Source: Bacteroidota bacterium
GTDB lineage: Bacteria; Bacteroidota; Ignavibacteria; Kryptoniales; JAKASW01
Direction: 5' to 3'
Assembly: GCA_021845665.1 (NCBI GenBank)
Contig: JAJZVO010000006.1
Coordinates: 1 to 64,000 of the forward strand
Length of the DNA stretch: 64,000 bases
In this document: positions 27,193-36,790 of the stretch, one piece after another
Layout of the letters: the number at the start of each line of letters is the position of its first letter
Position numbering within the stretch: the first letter of the stretch is position 1
Notes under the pieces: generated by a model
What the model was told of the DNA's origin: nothing
Database searches by the model: none
What the model saw: the letters and a program-made list of their open reading frames with translations, nothing else
Made by a program: the position numbers and the translations under genes

Positions 27193-28446
27193 ATGAAACG
27201 CTTGAGATTCGCTATTGTCACCGTCATTTTATCTGCCACGCTCTGCAACGCTCATGCTGCCGTCGACGCGACGGACACTTCGTTTCAAATCGTCGAGAGC
27301 GTGCCGGTCGCCACCATCTACGGTCAGCCGGGTGTGCCGCGAACTCAGCGGGCATGGATCGACATGCTTCGCGGGGCAAAACATTCGATCGATATCGCTG
27401 CCTTCTACATTTCAAACAAGCCAGGAGAGGCGCTGGCGCCGGTGATCGATACGCTCGTGGCTCGTGCAGAAGCGGGTGTCAGAGTGCGCATACTTCTTGA
27501 CAGGAAGTTTCTCCGTGAAAGCGAAAGCAGCATCAGACCGCTTCGCGGCGTACCCAACATGGAAATCCGTGTCCTTCCGGTGGATAGCCTGACCGGCGGC
27601 GTTTTGCACGCGAAGTACTTCATTGTCGACAATCGGAGCGTGTTCGTAGGAAGCCAGAACTGGGACTGGCGTGCGCTCGACCAGATCCATGAAATAGGCG
27701 CACGAATTGAAAACCGCCGATTCGCCCGCACCTTCGAAGGAGTGTTCGATTTTGACTGGCGCCTTGCGGGCCATCCTGACCTTCCGGCAGCCGCTAAGGC
27801 TGCCGTGACGCCGCCCGATTTCGCGCCGGTCACCGAGGGCGATCCCGTGGTCTTACGTGAAAGAAGTGGCTCCCCTGTCATCGCATTTCCGGCGTTCAGT
27901 CCGCCCTCACTGGTCCCCAGGTGGGTAACCCACGAACAGCCGGCACTCGTTCGCTTCATCGAATCGGCCAGGGATACACTGCGAATTCAGGTGATGACGC
28001 TGTCGGGATTTATGGACTACGGCCCGAAAGGTTACTGGCCGGCATTGGACAACGCGCTGCGCGATGCGGCGGCACGCGGAGTGAAGGTCGAGATTATTGT
28101 CGCCGACTGGGCGCTTCGCGAACCGATGCAAGCTTATCTCAAGAGCCTCGCCGTGCTCCCAAATATCACCGTAAAATTCAGCACTCTGCCTCGAGCGCCT
28201 CAGGGTTTCATACCGTACGCACGTGTCGAGCATTGCAAATACGCCGTTGCGGACGGTGACCGATCCTTTATCGGCACGGGAAACTGGAGCTGGAGCTATT
28301 TCAATACCACAATCGACGCTTCCATTTTTATCGGCGGTCGCAGCCCGGCTGAGACACTCACGAAGATATTCGACCGCGACTGGAACGGCCCATACGTCAC
28401 TAAAATTGATGCAGGGCACACCTACGCGCCGCCCAAGATCCGTTGA
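27193..28446 (+). CDS. Secreted phospholipase D-like protein, two HKD motifs
   Basis: A protein of about 417 residues from the ATG at 27193, which follows GGAGG by 6 bases; the frame is open further upstream, overlapping the GH31 gene, without a better start. Residues 1-22 are a signal peptide ending AHAA. Two PLD repeats each carry an intact HxKxxxxD motif: HAKYFIVDNRSVFVGSQNW and HCKYAVADGDRSFIGTGNW. The protein should be periplasmic or secreted and act on phosphodiester bonds; whether the substrate is phospholipid or nucleic acid is not shown. It follows the GH31 gene by 55 bp and may share its transcript. Confidence 0.87.
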   Translation: MKRLRFAIVTVILSATLCNAHAAVDATDTSFQIVESVPVATIYGQPGVPRTQRAWIDMLRGAKHSIDIAAFYISNKPGEALAPVIDTLVARAEAGVRVRILLDRKFLRESESSIRPLRGVPNMEIRVLPVDSLTGGVLHAKYFIVDNRSVFVGSQNWDWRALDQIHEIGARIENRRFARTFEGVFDFDWRLAGHPDLPAAAKAAVTPPDFAPVTEGDPVVLRERSGSPVIAFPAFSPPSLVPRWVTHEQPALVRFIESARDTLRIQVMTLSGFMDYGPKGYWPALDNALRDAAARGVKVEIIVADWALREPMQAYLKSLAVLPNITVKFSTLPRAPQGFIPYARVEHCKYAVADGDRSFIGTGNWSWSYFNTTIDASIFIGGRSPAETLTKIFDRDWNGPYVTKIDAGHTYAPPKIR

Positions 28447-28619
28447 AAAGAGACGGCCATTGTTTTCTTTGCCATCTGTGCAGAAGGCAATTGCGGTTTG
28501 TCGTTTCCCGGTAGGGATCATGAATCGGCACAAGATGCTGTCCCGGGCGTGAGAAAGTTCTCCTTCCCGAAGTTGACTTTCGGAATATCTGGTGCTACTT
28601 TAGGTAAAAAGGTGGCACG

Positions 28620-29039
28620 GTGAAGGGCAAGCTAGTTCGTTTCGGCGTGTCGATGGAAGACACGCTTCTCGACAAGTTCGACAGGCTCATCAGCAAACGC
28701 GGCTATACGAACCGGTCTGAGGCTATCCGCGATTTCGTGAGAAATGAACTCGTCGAAGAGGGAATTCATGGCGGTGATGCTGCATCATTCGGAGTCCTGT
28801 CGTTCGTCTACGATCACCGTGTGCGTGGGCTGGAAGCAAAGCTGACCGACTTCCAGCATGATCACTTTAAGTGCATCGTCTCAACTTCCCATGTGCATAT
28901 CGACCACGACAATTGTCTAGAAGTCATAATACTTAAGGACAAGGCGGAGAAGGTAAACGAGGTTGCAAATAGGATCCTGAGCTATAAAGGGGTCAAACAC
29001 GGAGAACTGAGCCTGACACTGGCGGGGAAAGAATTATGA
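28620..29039 (+). CDS. nikR: NikR-type nickel-responsive transcriptional regulator
   Basis: A 139-residue protein, standard NikR length, with a GTG start. The N-terminal ribbon-helix-helix (LVRFGVSMEDTLLDKFDRL, then TNRSEAIRDFVRNEL) binds DNA. The C-terminal ACT-like domain has the nickel ligands: a histidine in FQHDHF, then HVHIDHDNCLE, supplying the HxH and cysteine. It represses or controls nickel uptake genes when nickel is bound. The TonB-dependent receptor 55 bp downstream is the likely target and co-operon member. I could not identify a palindromic operator in the 170 bp upstream. Confidence 0.92.
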   Translation: MKGKLVRFGVSMEDTLLDKFDRLISKRGYTNRSEAIRDFVRNELVEEGIHGGDAASFGVLSFVYDHRVRGLEAKLTDFQHDHFKCIVSTSHVHIDHDNCLEVIILKDKAEKVNEVANRILSYKGVKHGELSLTLAGKEL

Positions 29040-29094
29040 GATCACGCCGGATAAGACTTTTTCCGGCCATGCTCCGTGAAAGGCAAGGTTAACT

Positions 29095-30948
29095 ATGAAG
29101 GGCGCTGCGATGAATGAAGCTGTTCATTCTTCTTGGGCTTTTGTGCTTTCCTTCCTCACCGCTTTCGCTCAAGGATCGAATTCCGATTCCACAAAGACTT
29201 ACTACGGAAAGCCTGTCGTAGTGACCGGAACACGCGAGGCGATGAGCGAAAGGCTTGTTCCGGCAACTATCTCGATTGTAACCGAAAAGGATATCAAATC
29301 CACCGGACAAATATCGCTCCTCGATGCATTAAGCCGGCGGGTTCCCGATCTCTTTGTGGCGCAGAGAGGCGTAATAGGCTACGGCATCAACAACCAGGCA
29401 GGGACCATCACGATACGCGGACTCGGCGGGAGCCCGAACACACAGGTGCTTGTTATGATCGATGGAATCCCGCAGTTCATGGGACTCTTCGGTCATCCGC
29501 TTCCTGATTCGTACATGAGCGAAGATGCCGAGAGAGTCGAGGTGGTAAGGGGCCCGGCAAGCGTTCTGTATGGTACCAATGCCATGGGTGGGGTCATCAA
29601 CATCATTACTAAGAAGAACAACCATACCGGCACCTCGCTGAAGGCCGGCATGACTTTCGGTTCCTATGATACACAGGAGTACAGCGCTGGAGCAGGATTC
29701 GCGATGGGGAAGCTCAAAATTCTCATATCCGGCGATCACGACCAGACAGCTGGGCACAGGCCGAATTCCAGTTTCAATTCGAACGATGGCTATCTTAACG
29801 CCGGATACAAGATAGATGATAATTTCGGCCTCATTCTCAACGCAGTCATAAACCGGTTCAACACCTATGATCCGGGTACAGTATATTCGCCGCTGGCAAA
29901 CAATTGGATGAATGTCCTCCGGAGCACGAGCGGCATTTCTCTGAACGATGAGTTTTCCCGGTTCGATGGCTCTCTGAAATTATATTATTCCTACGGGGAC
30001 CACTCGGTTTATGACGGGTTTTATTCGCTCGATAGAAGCGTCGGTGCCATCCTGTACCAGAATTATCATCCGTCTGAAGGAAGTGTGCTCACAATCGGCG
30101 GTGATTACCGGTACTTCGGAGGCTCAGCGGCAAACGACATAACCATGTCGAATTACGGAAAGCATTACGAAAACGAATCGGGAGTTTATGCTTTGGTGGA
30201 ACAGCTCCTTTGGAGCCAGGTCATGTTGAATGCCGGCGCCAGATTGGAGCACAGCAACGTCTACGGCGATGAGCTGGTACCTCAGACAGGCATCGCGTGG
30301 ATAGCAACACCTTCTAGTACCCTCAAGGCATCTGTGTCGAAGGGCTTCAGAAGTCCCACGATCCGAGAGTTGTACCTGTTTCCCGCGCCGAATCCGAATT
30401 TGCGGCCGGAGAGACTCTGGAATTACGAAGCAGGGCTCCTTCAATCTTTTCCAGGCGAAATAAGTCTGCAGCTTACAGCCTTCATCGCAAAGGGGAGTAA
30501 TCTTATTCTTACCGAGGGTGTCTACCCTAACTTGCAACTGCTGAACTCCGGCAATTGCACGCACAAAGGTATCGAGTTTGTGGGCCACTACACGCCGATG
30601 AACGCTCTGAGGCTCGATGCAAGCTTCAGCTACATTGATCCCGGCAACCAGACGTACTCGACTCCCGGCAAGAAATTCTTTTTTGGGTTCAATTACACTT
30701 ATGAGAGAGCGGACATTGACCTGACTCTCGAGCATATTGCCTGCCTTTACGGCGCCGTCAACTACCAGAAGAGGCTGCCTGACTATACTCTTCTCGGCGC
30801 GCAAGTAACGTATAATGCCACCGGGTATTTGCAGTTTCTAGTCACAGCGGAAAACCTTTTCAACGCCAGCTACCAGACAATTTATGGTTATCCCATGCCT
30901 GGGAGGACACTGTTTGCCGGGTTGAATCTCTACCTTAGTTCTATTTGA
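29095..30948 (+). CDS. TonB-dependent outer membrane receptor, probably nickel/cobalt-linked
   Basis: A 617-residue protein. The plug domain (~40-160) includes VVVTGTREAMSERLVPATI, DALSRRVPDLFV, TIRGLGGSPNTQVLVMIDG and EVVRGPASVLYGTNAMGGVINI. The rest is a 22-strand-type barrel ending in an aromatic-rich C-terminus (GLNLYLSSI). The chosen start gives a weak signal peptide (WAFVLSFLTAFAQG). A better-looking one (MKLFILLGLLCF) is encoded in another frame from 29114, so the 5' end may contain a frameshift. Co-location with nikR suggests uptake of nickel or a nickel chelate, which would need energy from TonB-ExbBD encoded elsewhere. Confidence 0.85.
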   Translation: MKGAAMNEAVHSSWAFVLSFLTAFAQGSNSDSTKTYYGKPVVVTGTREAMSERLVPATISIVTEKDIKSTGQISLLDALSRRVPDLFVAQRGVIGYGINNQAGTITIRGLGGSPNTQVLVMIDGIPQFMGLFGHPLPDSYMSEDAERVEVVRGPASVLYGTNAMGGVINIITKKNNHTGTSLKAGMTFGSYDTQEYSAGAGFAMGKLKILISGDHDQTAGHRPNSSFNSNDGYLNAGYKIDDNFGLILNAVINRFNTYDPGTVYSPLANNWMNVLRSTSGISLNDEFSRFDGSLKLYYSYGDHSVYDGFYSLDRSVGAILYQNYHPSEGSVLTIGGDYRYFGGSAANDITMSNYGKHYENESGVYALVEQLLWSQVMLNAGARLEHSNVYGDELVPQTGIAWIATPSSTLKASVSKGFRSPTIRELYLFPAPNPNLRPERLWNYEAGLLQSFPGEISLQLTAFIAKGSNLILTEGVYPNLQLLNSGNCTHKGIEFVGHYTPMNALRLDASFSYIDPGNQTYSTPGKKFFFGFNYTYERADIDLTLEHIACLYGAVNYQKRLPDYTLLGAQVTYNATGYLQFLVTAENLFNASYQTIYGYPMPGRTLFAGLNLYLSSI

Positions 30949-31456
30949 GCTCATATCTAAATTGCACCTATTTCAAACGGGTAGGCGATATATAATGAAG
31001 CACCAATCCTGAATCCTGCATCGCAATGCGGGCCGTGGGGATATGACAGCCGTTTGCTATAAACAACTCTTGATTCCGGGAGTCGCGAACCACAAGTCTG
31101 ATTTACGGGATGAATACATTACAAGCAAGCATCCGGGACGCTTGGTAAGCGAATCTGCGGCGCATGCAATGAGGCCGGCTCTCTGACTTTCGAAGCCGGC
31201 AGCCCATAGACATTCAGCCACCTCTTTCATCTCCGGATGAAAAATGACATCAGCGCTCATCTTCCGCGAATTGTACGTCTTGCCGGAATTGGCTATATTT
31301 TGCCAACAATTCAGAAACTGATGAGGATATCTGGTGTGCCTTCTTCCTTGATGAACAGGCTGGATGGATTCTCAGATGTTTGCAACTTTAGATAAGTCCG
31401 GGCGATCGATCATTCCAAAGATAATTATCTGTTAACATTCAATAATAGGAGTTCAA
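30949..31456. other. Intergenic region upstream of enolase
   Basis: About 510 bp. A 67-codon minus-strand frame (31057-31260) has no spaced ribosome site and an unrecognised product. An AGGAG site lies 6 bases before the eno start; the enolase promoter should be in the AT-rich last 80 bp. Confidence 0.45.
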
Positions 31457-32737
31457 ATGAAAATCAAATCGCTAGATGCGTTGGAAATTTTGGATTCGAG
31501 AGGGAATCCGACAGTTGAAGTTGACCTTATGCTTGAAGATGGAACACAAGCGCGTGCGATGGTGCCGAGTGGAGCTTCTACCGGCGAAAGAGAGGCTACC
31601 GAACTGCGTGACGGCGACAAGAAACGCTACGGCGGCAAAGGCGTGAAGAAAGCCGTCGAGAACGTCCTGAAGAAGATCGGACCCGAGATAACGAAAAGAG
31701 ATTTCTTGTCGCAGAAAGAGCTCGACTATTTCATGATCGAACTGGACGGGACAGAAAACAAGTCGGCTCTCGGAGCGAACGCTTTGCTCGGCGTCTCGAT
31801 GGCATACGTCCGAGCATCGGCTGCGAGTGCGGGAGTGCCGCTCTATCAATTCATCGGCGGGCTGAATGCCAATCTTCTTCCCGTTCCTTGCATGAACGTA
31901 ATAAACGGCGGCAAGCATGCCGACAACACCGTCGACTTCCAGGAATTCATGATCGCGCCGCATAATGCATCGTCGTTTGCGGAGGCGATCAGGATGGGAG
32001 AGGAAACTTTCCACGCGCTCAAATCGGTCCTTCACGGGAAGGGACTCAGCACGGGCGTCGGCGACGAAGGCGGATTTGCGCCCGATCTCAAATCAAATGA
32101 GGAAGCCGTAGAAGCTATACTCGAAGGAATTACAAAGGCGGGCTATAAGCCCGGTGCCGACATCAGCATCTGTCTCGATCCGGCTGCCAGCGAAATGTGG
32201 GACAACGGCAAGTACCTTTTCTTCAAGAGCACTAAGAAGACGATCTCCAGCGACGACTTGATCAAACAGTGGGAGAACTGGGTGAAACAGTTTCCTATAG
32301 TTTCTCTAGAAGACGGACTTGCAGAGAACGATTGGGAAGGCTGGAAGAATCTTACACAGGTCCTCGGCTCAAAGATCGAACTCGTCGGCGACGATATCTT
32401 CTGCACAAACAAAAAGATCCTTGCACAGGCGATAGAGAAGAAGGTCGGAAACTCGATATTGATAAAACTCAACCAGATCGGCACCGTCACGGAAACGCTC
32501 GAGACGATCGAACTCGCTTACAACAACGACTATAAATGCTTTGTCTCCCATCGGAGCGGAGAGACCGTCGATTCAATAATTGCGGACCTTACCGTGGCTG
32601 TGAATGCCGGCCATCTCAAGACCGGAAGCGGATGCCGCGGAGAAAGAATCGAGAAGTTCAATCAGCTTCTGCGAATTGAGAGACGCCTCGGCAAGTCTGC
32701 TCGCTTTGCAGGTAAGAAGGCTTTCAAAAATTCTTAG
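31457..32737 (+). CDS. eno: Enolase
   Basis: A 426-residue enolase of normal length. Landmarks are the N-terminal [15 protein letters not shown], the active-site loop [19 protein letters not shown], the magnesium/substrate region [21 protein letters not shown], and the C-terminal [20 protein letters not shown]. It interconverts 2-phosphoglycerate and phosphoenolpyruvate in the cytoplasm. A strong hairpin follows at 32754, so it is probably a single-gene transcript. Confidence 0.98.
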   Translation: MKIKSLDALEILDSRGNPTVEVDLMLEDGTQARAMVPSGASTGEREATELRDGDKKRYGGKGVKKAVENVLKKIGPEITKRDFLSQKELDYFMIELDGTENKSALGANALLGVSMAYVRASAASAGVPLYQFIGGLNANLLPVPCMNVINGGKHADNTVDFQEFMIAPHNASSFAEAIRMGEETFHALKSVLHGKGLSTGVGDEGGFAPDLKSNEEAVEAILEGITKAGYKPGADISICLDPAASEMWDNGKYLFFKSTKKTISSDDLIKQWENWVKQFPIVSLEDGLAENDWEGWKNLTQVLGSKIELVGDDIFCTNKKILAQAIEKKVGNSILIKLNQIGTVTETLETIELAYNNDYKCFVSHRSGETVDSIIADLTVAVNAGHLKTGSGCRGERIEKFNQLLRIERRLGKSARFAGKKAFKNS

Positions 32738-32753
32738 TCTGAGGAAAAACACC

Positions 32754-32782
32754 GAGGGCTGCCGGTTGACCCGGCAGCCCTC
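32754..32782 (+). terminator. Strong hairpin terminator after eno
   Basis: GAGGGCTGCCGG-TTGAC-CCGGCAGCCCTC, a perfect 12-bp stem 17 bases after the eno stop. The downstream U-rich stretch is weak (TCTCTGT). An A-rich stretch on the upstream side (GGAAAAACAC) could make it bidirectional. Confidence 0.75.
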
Positions 32783-32989
32783 TCTGTATGATGCCAGGGG
32801 ACTGCAAACATTTAGCCGATCGTAATTGCGGCCGCGAAAGGCCCAATACCTCCTAAATCGATAAAAGACCCGGTTTCCCCCGCCATTTGAATATTCCCTG
32901 GTATCCTCACACACCTCGATTACAGCAAACCGTCTCCATTTGTTAGTCCAATCCGGCTATTCTATTTTTCCGTTTGAAAGAGGGTTGAG

Positions 32990-33358
32990 ATGAAAAGAGC
33001 ATTGACTTCTATTGTAGTTATCGTCAGCCTTTCAAGAGTGTCGGCGGCTTTTGCGTCGTTCCACTTCACGCAGAGTCGCGTGGTCCCAGTCCAGAGTATC
33101 GCAACCATTGTCATATCCTTGCAACAAGTAAATTCTCATGACGGTCACGCGAAGAACGCGAGAATCATTTCGGCATCCGCCGGCGAAGGGGCGATATCAC
33201 TTGCTGACGTCGTCGGCATTGTACTTTTCTTCGCTGTGCTCACCGTGCTTTTCGTGTTGTGCCGAAAAGGCGTCTTCCCGGAGACATCATGTTTGTGCGA
33301 ACCTCCTGCGTGGTTGCGAAGAGTATTCATGAGGTCGAGGCGGAGAGCAGACGCGTAG
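32990..33358 (+). CDS. Hypothetical membrane protein
   Basis: A 122-residue protein I do not recognise. It has a signal-like N-terminus (MKRALTSIVVIVSLSRVSAAFA), a short polar middle with several histidines, one clear membrane helix at about 72-92 (VVGIVLFFAVLTVLFVL) and a basic, cysteine-containing tail. A GAGGG-like ribosome site precedes the ATG. It stands alone between enolase and the sulfur island. Confidence 0.45.
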   Translation: MKRALTSIVVIVSLSRVSAAFASFHFTQSRVVPVQSIATIVISLQQVNSHDGHAKNARIISASAGEGAISLADVVGIVLFFAVLTVLFVLCRKGVFPETSCLCEPPAWLRRVFMRSRRRADA

Positions 33359-33657
33359 GTCACGCCCTGCCATCATCAGCGGAGTTGTACGGCAACAGCA
33401 AGCAGTACTGTGAAGATCGGTCGACTACGGCCTGACGCTTCAGGACGTATCGAACCGCTTGAAGACACATCTCGGATACACTAACCCTCCCATTCTTTGT
33501 TTCTCATTCTACTCGATTCTAATTTCATGCAACCATTCGTGCGAACGAGAAGTGAATGCTTCAGCGCAAAACATTGAGAATCGATCTTCGACCTTAGATA
33601 TCATCCCAAGGGGGATAGCATCTCGCAAAGTATCAACCTCTACTTGACGGAAAACTA
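33359..33657. other. Intergenic region at the left edge of the sulfur island
   Basis: 299 bp with no credible gene. It probably holds the promoter for the four-gene membrane complex that begins at 33658. Confidence 0.4.
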
Positions 33658-35160
33658 ATGAAGACCAAAGTCATAACCGAACAGGGTCGCGACAAAGCTC
33701 TGGCAACAATTAAGAAACCGGAAGTGATCGAGAGACAGAAACTGAATGTCAGGTATCACATCGAAGATCTCGATGTGAACGACCGCCCACGCCGTTTCCT
33801 CGAGGCTTTCGCTGCAATACTAAAGCACTCCAATTACAGAATGGTCCTCGATCATTTCACCCGCGTGACCGCAAGATGTTCGAGATGTGCGGTCGCCTGC
33901 CATATCTACCAGGCAACCGGCGATCCGAAGGACATCCCGTGTTATCGGTCTGGACTGCTGCTTGATGTCTACCGCCGCCATTTCACACTTGGGGGAATGA
34001 TCAGGGGGCGAATCACAGGAGGCGGATACATCACGGATGAGAAGATTGAAGAGATGGCTGATAGCTTTTACAATTGCACCGCGTGCAGAAGGTGCGCCCT
34101 TGAGTGTCCGCTCGGATTGGACCACGGCCTGGTTACTCACCTGGGCCGCTACATACTGAGCGAAATAGGTATAGTCCCGAGAGCCCTGGTTGTGAGCGTT
34201 CGGGCACAGTTAGAAGGCCCGTACCACAACACGTCCGCAGTGCCGGTCCCGGCGTTGAAAGATACAATCGAATTTCTCGAAGATGACATGTATGAAGAGA
34301 AATCGGTAAAAATAAAATTCCCTGCGGATGTCGAGGGAAGCGATTATGTTTTCTTCGCCCCCGTCAGCGATTACCTGATGGAGGCCGACACTCTTATGGG
34401 CATCGCGTCGGTCTTTGCCGCGACCGGCGATTCATGGACCATAGGGACAGAGAATTTTGACGCTATCAACTACGGCCTGTTCTATAACGACAGGATAATG
34501 GAGAGGGTAATCAAAAGGGTCGACAGCGAAGCGAGGAGACTTAACGGGAAGCAGGTCCTGATCGGAGAATGCGGACACGCGTCCCGCACGGCGAAGAATT
34601 TCCTTCCGACTTTTTGCGGAGGCAGCGATTCGTTACCGGTATTGAATATCCTTGAGTATACTCACAAGGCGTGGAGAGAAGGCAAACTGAAGCTTGACCC
34701 GGATGTCGTCACTGAGAAGGTTGCGTACCACGATCCGTGCAACCTCGCCAGGAACCGGTGGATCGTCGATCAGCCGCGCGAAGTGTTGAAATCCTTCTGC
34801 CGTAATTATGTGGAGATGACGCCGAAAGGAGAGGACAATATCTGCTGCGGCGGCGGAGGCGGGGCGGTCTCCATCGATGAGATACGCTCATATAGGATGA
34901 CAATCGGCGGAAAGCTGAAAGCGGAGCAAATCAGGAAATGCGGATGCGAAATCCTCGTGGCGCCTTGCGCGAACTGCAAGAAGCAGCTCAGGGAACTTGT
35001 CGAAGACCAGGGACTAAATTGCCGGGTTGTGGGGTTTCACGACCTGATCTATAAGGCGATCGACTTCGATGGTTCACTCAAGGTGCAACATGAAGAGGAC
35101 ACAACTTTAGATCCGGGCAAGTATAATCCGGGGCGGCCTTCGGACGGAAAGGGGAAGTAG
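33658..35160 (+). CDS. HdrD/DsrK/HmcF-like iron-sulfur subunit
   Basis: A 500-residue cytoplasmic protein. Two [4Fe-4S] motifs lie in the N-terminal half (ARCSRCAVACHIYQ and CTACRRCALECPLG). Two CCG-type cysteine clusters follow (GECGH...HDPCNLAR...CCGGGGG and APCANCKKQL), as in the catalytic subunit of heterodisulfide reductase and in HmcF, TmcB and DsrK. It differs from the true DsrK at 48807 by having CxxC (CANC) in the last cluster where DsrK has GCICAID. It likely exchanges electrons between the membrane and a thiol/disulfide or other cytoplasmic partner. The cytochrome b gene follows after 2 bp. Confidence 0.85.
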   Translation: MKTKVITEQGRDKALATIKKPEVIERQKLNVRYHIEDLDVNDRPRRFLEAFAAILKHSNYRMVLDHFTRVTARCSRCAVACHIYQATGDPKDIPCYRSGLLLDVYRRHFTLGGMIRGRITGGGYITDEKIEEMADSFYNCTACRRCALECPLGLDHGLVTHLGRYILSEIGIVPRALVVSVRAQLEGPYHNTSAVPVPALKDTIEFLEDDMYEEKSVKIKFPADVEGSDYVFFAPVSDYLMEADTLMGIASVFAATGDSWTIGTENFDAINYGLFYNDRIMERVIKRVDSEARRLNGKQVLIGECGHASRTAKNFLPTFCGGSDSLPVLNILEYTHKAWREGKLKLDPDVVTEKVAYHDPCNLARNRWIVDQPREVLKSFCRNYVEMTPKGEDNICCGGGGGAVSIDEIRSYRMTIGGKLKAEQIRKCGCEILVAPCANCKKQLRELVEDQGLNCRVVGFHDLIYKAIDFDGSLKVQHEEDTTLDPGKYNPGRPSDGKGK

Positions 35161-35162
35161 GC

Positions 35163-35858
35163 ATGGAATCCCTATTGCATTTTGCCCGCGGCCCTCTCTT
35201 TCGCCTCTGCTTCATGATAATGCTCCTTGGTCTCGCACGTATACTGTTCCTGGATTTATGGGAGGCATATAGGGCCTATCGCAAAGCCGGAGACAAGAAG
35301 ATGCCGTGGAGACTGATAGTGCGCCGCGGCCTTGAATGGGCTTTCCCAATGAAAAGAATATGGCGGAACCCGCAGCTCTATTCCTTCGTCTCCATACTGT
35401 TCCATATCGGGTTGATACTTGTGCCGGTGTTTCTGTTTGCGCACATCGATCTATGGAAAAGTGCGATTGGCATCTCATGGCCTGCGCTTCCGTTCCGGTG
35501 GGCCCTTTGGCTGACCATAAGCACGATTGTCTGTGCTGCCGTCCTGCTGATCGAGCGCTTGTCTGTGAAAGCGATACATTCATTGAGCCGCGGCCAGGAT
35601 TACTTCTGGCTTATTTTACTTCTCTTCCCTTTCGTAACGGGATTTGTCTGTGCGAACTTAAAGATCGGTGCCGGGCTGTACCAGTTTCTAATGCTTGTGC
35701 ATGTCCTTTCGGGTGATGTGATATTTCTCCTGATACCGTTTACGAAAATGGCTCACTGTGTGCTTGCCCCATTTTCGCAGATCATAGATGCCCTTGCGTG
35801 GAAATTTCCGCCGGCAACGGACCAGGACATATTGGAAACTCTAAATCCGAATCATTAA
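35163..35858 (+). CDS. NarI/DsrM/HmcE-like membrane cytochrome b subunit
   Basis: A 231-residue integral membrane protein with about five helices and histidines in helices 2 and 5 that could bind heme b (SILFHIGLILVPVFLFAHI, FLMLVHVLSGDVIFLLIPF). It resembles the gamma subunit of nitrate reductase, DsrM and HmcE, which oxidise or reduce menaquinol and pair with HdrD-like subunits. It follows the HdrD-like gene by 2 bp, a clear pair. Its last residues (ETLNPNH) run into an inverted-repeat element. Confidence 0.8.
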   Translation: MESLLHFARGPLFRLCFMIMLLGLARILFLDLWEAYRAYRKAGDKKMPWRLIVRRGLEWAFPMKRIWRNPQLYSFVSILFHIGLILVPVFLFAHIDLWKSAIGISWPALPFRWALWLTISTIVCAAVLLIERLSVKAIHSLSRGQDYFWLILLLFPFVTGFVCANLKIGAGLYQFLMLVHVLSGDVIFLLIPFTKMAHCVLAPFSQIIDALAWKFPPATDQDILETLNPNH

Positions 35859-35969
35859 ATACTATACAAATTCAAATGGGTGGAATTGGATTCAGTAATG
35901 GTGCCGAATTTGGGATATCTGTTTGAGTTTTGGATTTGTTTAGAGTTTACGATTTCGAATTTAGGAATT
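35838..35969. repeat. Inverted-repeat element, copy A
   Basis: The left arm near 35841-35877 contains ATACTATACAAATTCAAATG. The right arm near 35929-35965 contains GGATTTGTTTAGAGTTTACG. The arms are imperfect inverse complements enclosing about 50 bp of unrelated sequence. Related copies are at 41880, 50835 and 59891. The left arm overlaps the last codons of the cytochrome b gene. Confidence 0.75.
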
Positions 35970-36013
35970 CTAACGTCGCGAGCGTTTAAGTAAAATGAAG
36001 AGAAAGGCAGAGT

Positions 36014-36790
36014 GTGGCGTTGAGCAAAGCTATTCTAACTGATGTCACTAAATGTATCGGCTGCCTTAAGTGCGTAGAGGCGTGCAAAGATGTCAATCAC
36101 CTCGAAGCGGACGTCCCGAGAGTTTGGGACAAGAACGACGGGTTGTCCGCCGAAAATTGGACTTCGATCATACAAAAGCACGGAAAGCATTATGTCCGGA
36201 AGCTATGCCGTCATTGTCTGGAGCCTGCCTGCGTTTCGGTTTGTCCCGTCGGAGCACTGCGTAAGACAGAGATTGGCGCCGTGATTTATGACAGCGCGAA
36301 ATGCATGGGTTGCCGTTACTGCATGATGGTCTGTCCGTTCGGGATTCCCCGGTACGATTGGGACCAGACCGTGCCTCATGTCGAGAAGTGCATCCTTTGT
36401 TACGATAGGCTCAAAGAGGGTAAACAGCCGGCGTGTACCGAAGCGTGCCCGGAAAATGCGACGATCTTCGGAGATCGTGACGCCCTCTTGAAAGAAGCTC
36501 ACAAAAGAATAAGAGAGAATCCCGCGAAATATGTAAACAGGGTTTGGGGTGAGAATGAAGTCGGCGGAACTTCTGTGCTCTACATCTCCGATATTAATCT
36601 CGATTTCCTCTCATATCAGACCCGTCCGGTCGACATGCCGCTCCCGAAGGAGACTTTACCGGCAATGGAGGCTGTCCCTTATGCTTTTTTCGGGATGGGT
36701 GGAGTCATGCTCGGCCTTAGCTGGATTATCAAGCGGAGAATGAAGTTGAGCGGGGAGAAAAGCAATAAAGAGGATTCCACACATGAATAG
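36014..36790 (+). CDS. Four-cluster ferredoxin subunit (DsrO/HmcB/HybA-like), no Tat signal
   Basis: A 258-residue protein with four [4Fe-4S] motifs: CIGCLKCVEAC; CRHCLEPACVSVCP; CMGCRYCMMVCP; and CILCYDRL...CTEACP. A C-terminal membrane anchor (AFFGMGGVMLGLSWII) follows. It starts directly at the first cluster with GTG and has no twin-arginine signal in frame (in-frame stops lie just upstream), unlike DsrO at 51031. The final overlap ATGAATAG couples it to the NrfD fusion. It should carry electrons between the NrfD subunit and its partner. On which side of the membrane it sits is unclear. Confidence 0.83.
   Translation: MALSKAILTDVTKCIGCLKCVEACKDVNHLEADVPRVWDKNDGLSAENWTSIIQKHGKHYVRKLCRHCLEPACVSVCPVGALRKTEIGAVIYDSAKCMGCRYCMMVCPFGIPRYDWDQTVPHVEKCILCYDRLKEGKQPACTEACPENATIFGDRDALLKEAHKRIRENPAKYVNRVWGENEVGGTSVLYISDINLDFLSYQTRPVDMPLPKETLPAMEAVPYAFFGMGGVMLGLSWIIKRRMKLSGEKSNKEDSTHE

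Noticed and set aside
31057-31260. 67-codon minus-strand frame upstream of eno
   Set aside because: The purine-rich stretch touches the ATG with no spacing, and the product is unrecognised.
33658-35858. Calling the first HdrD-like/cytochrome b pair a second dsrKM
   Set aside because: The last cysteine cluster (CANC) and the missing DsrK N-terminal segment differ from the true DsrK at 48807; an Hmc/Tmc-like complex fits better.
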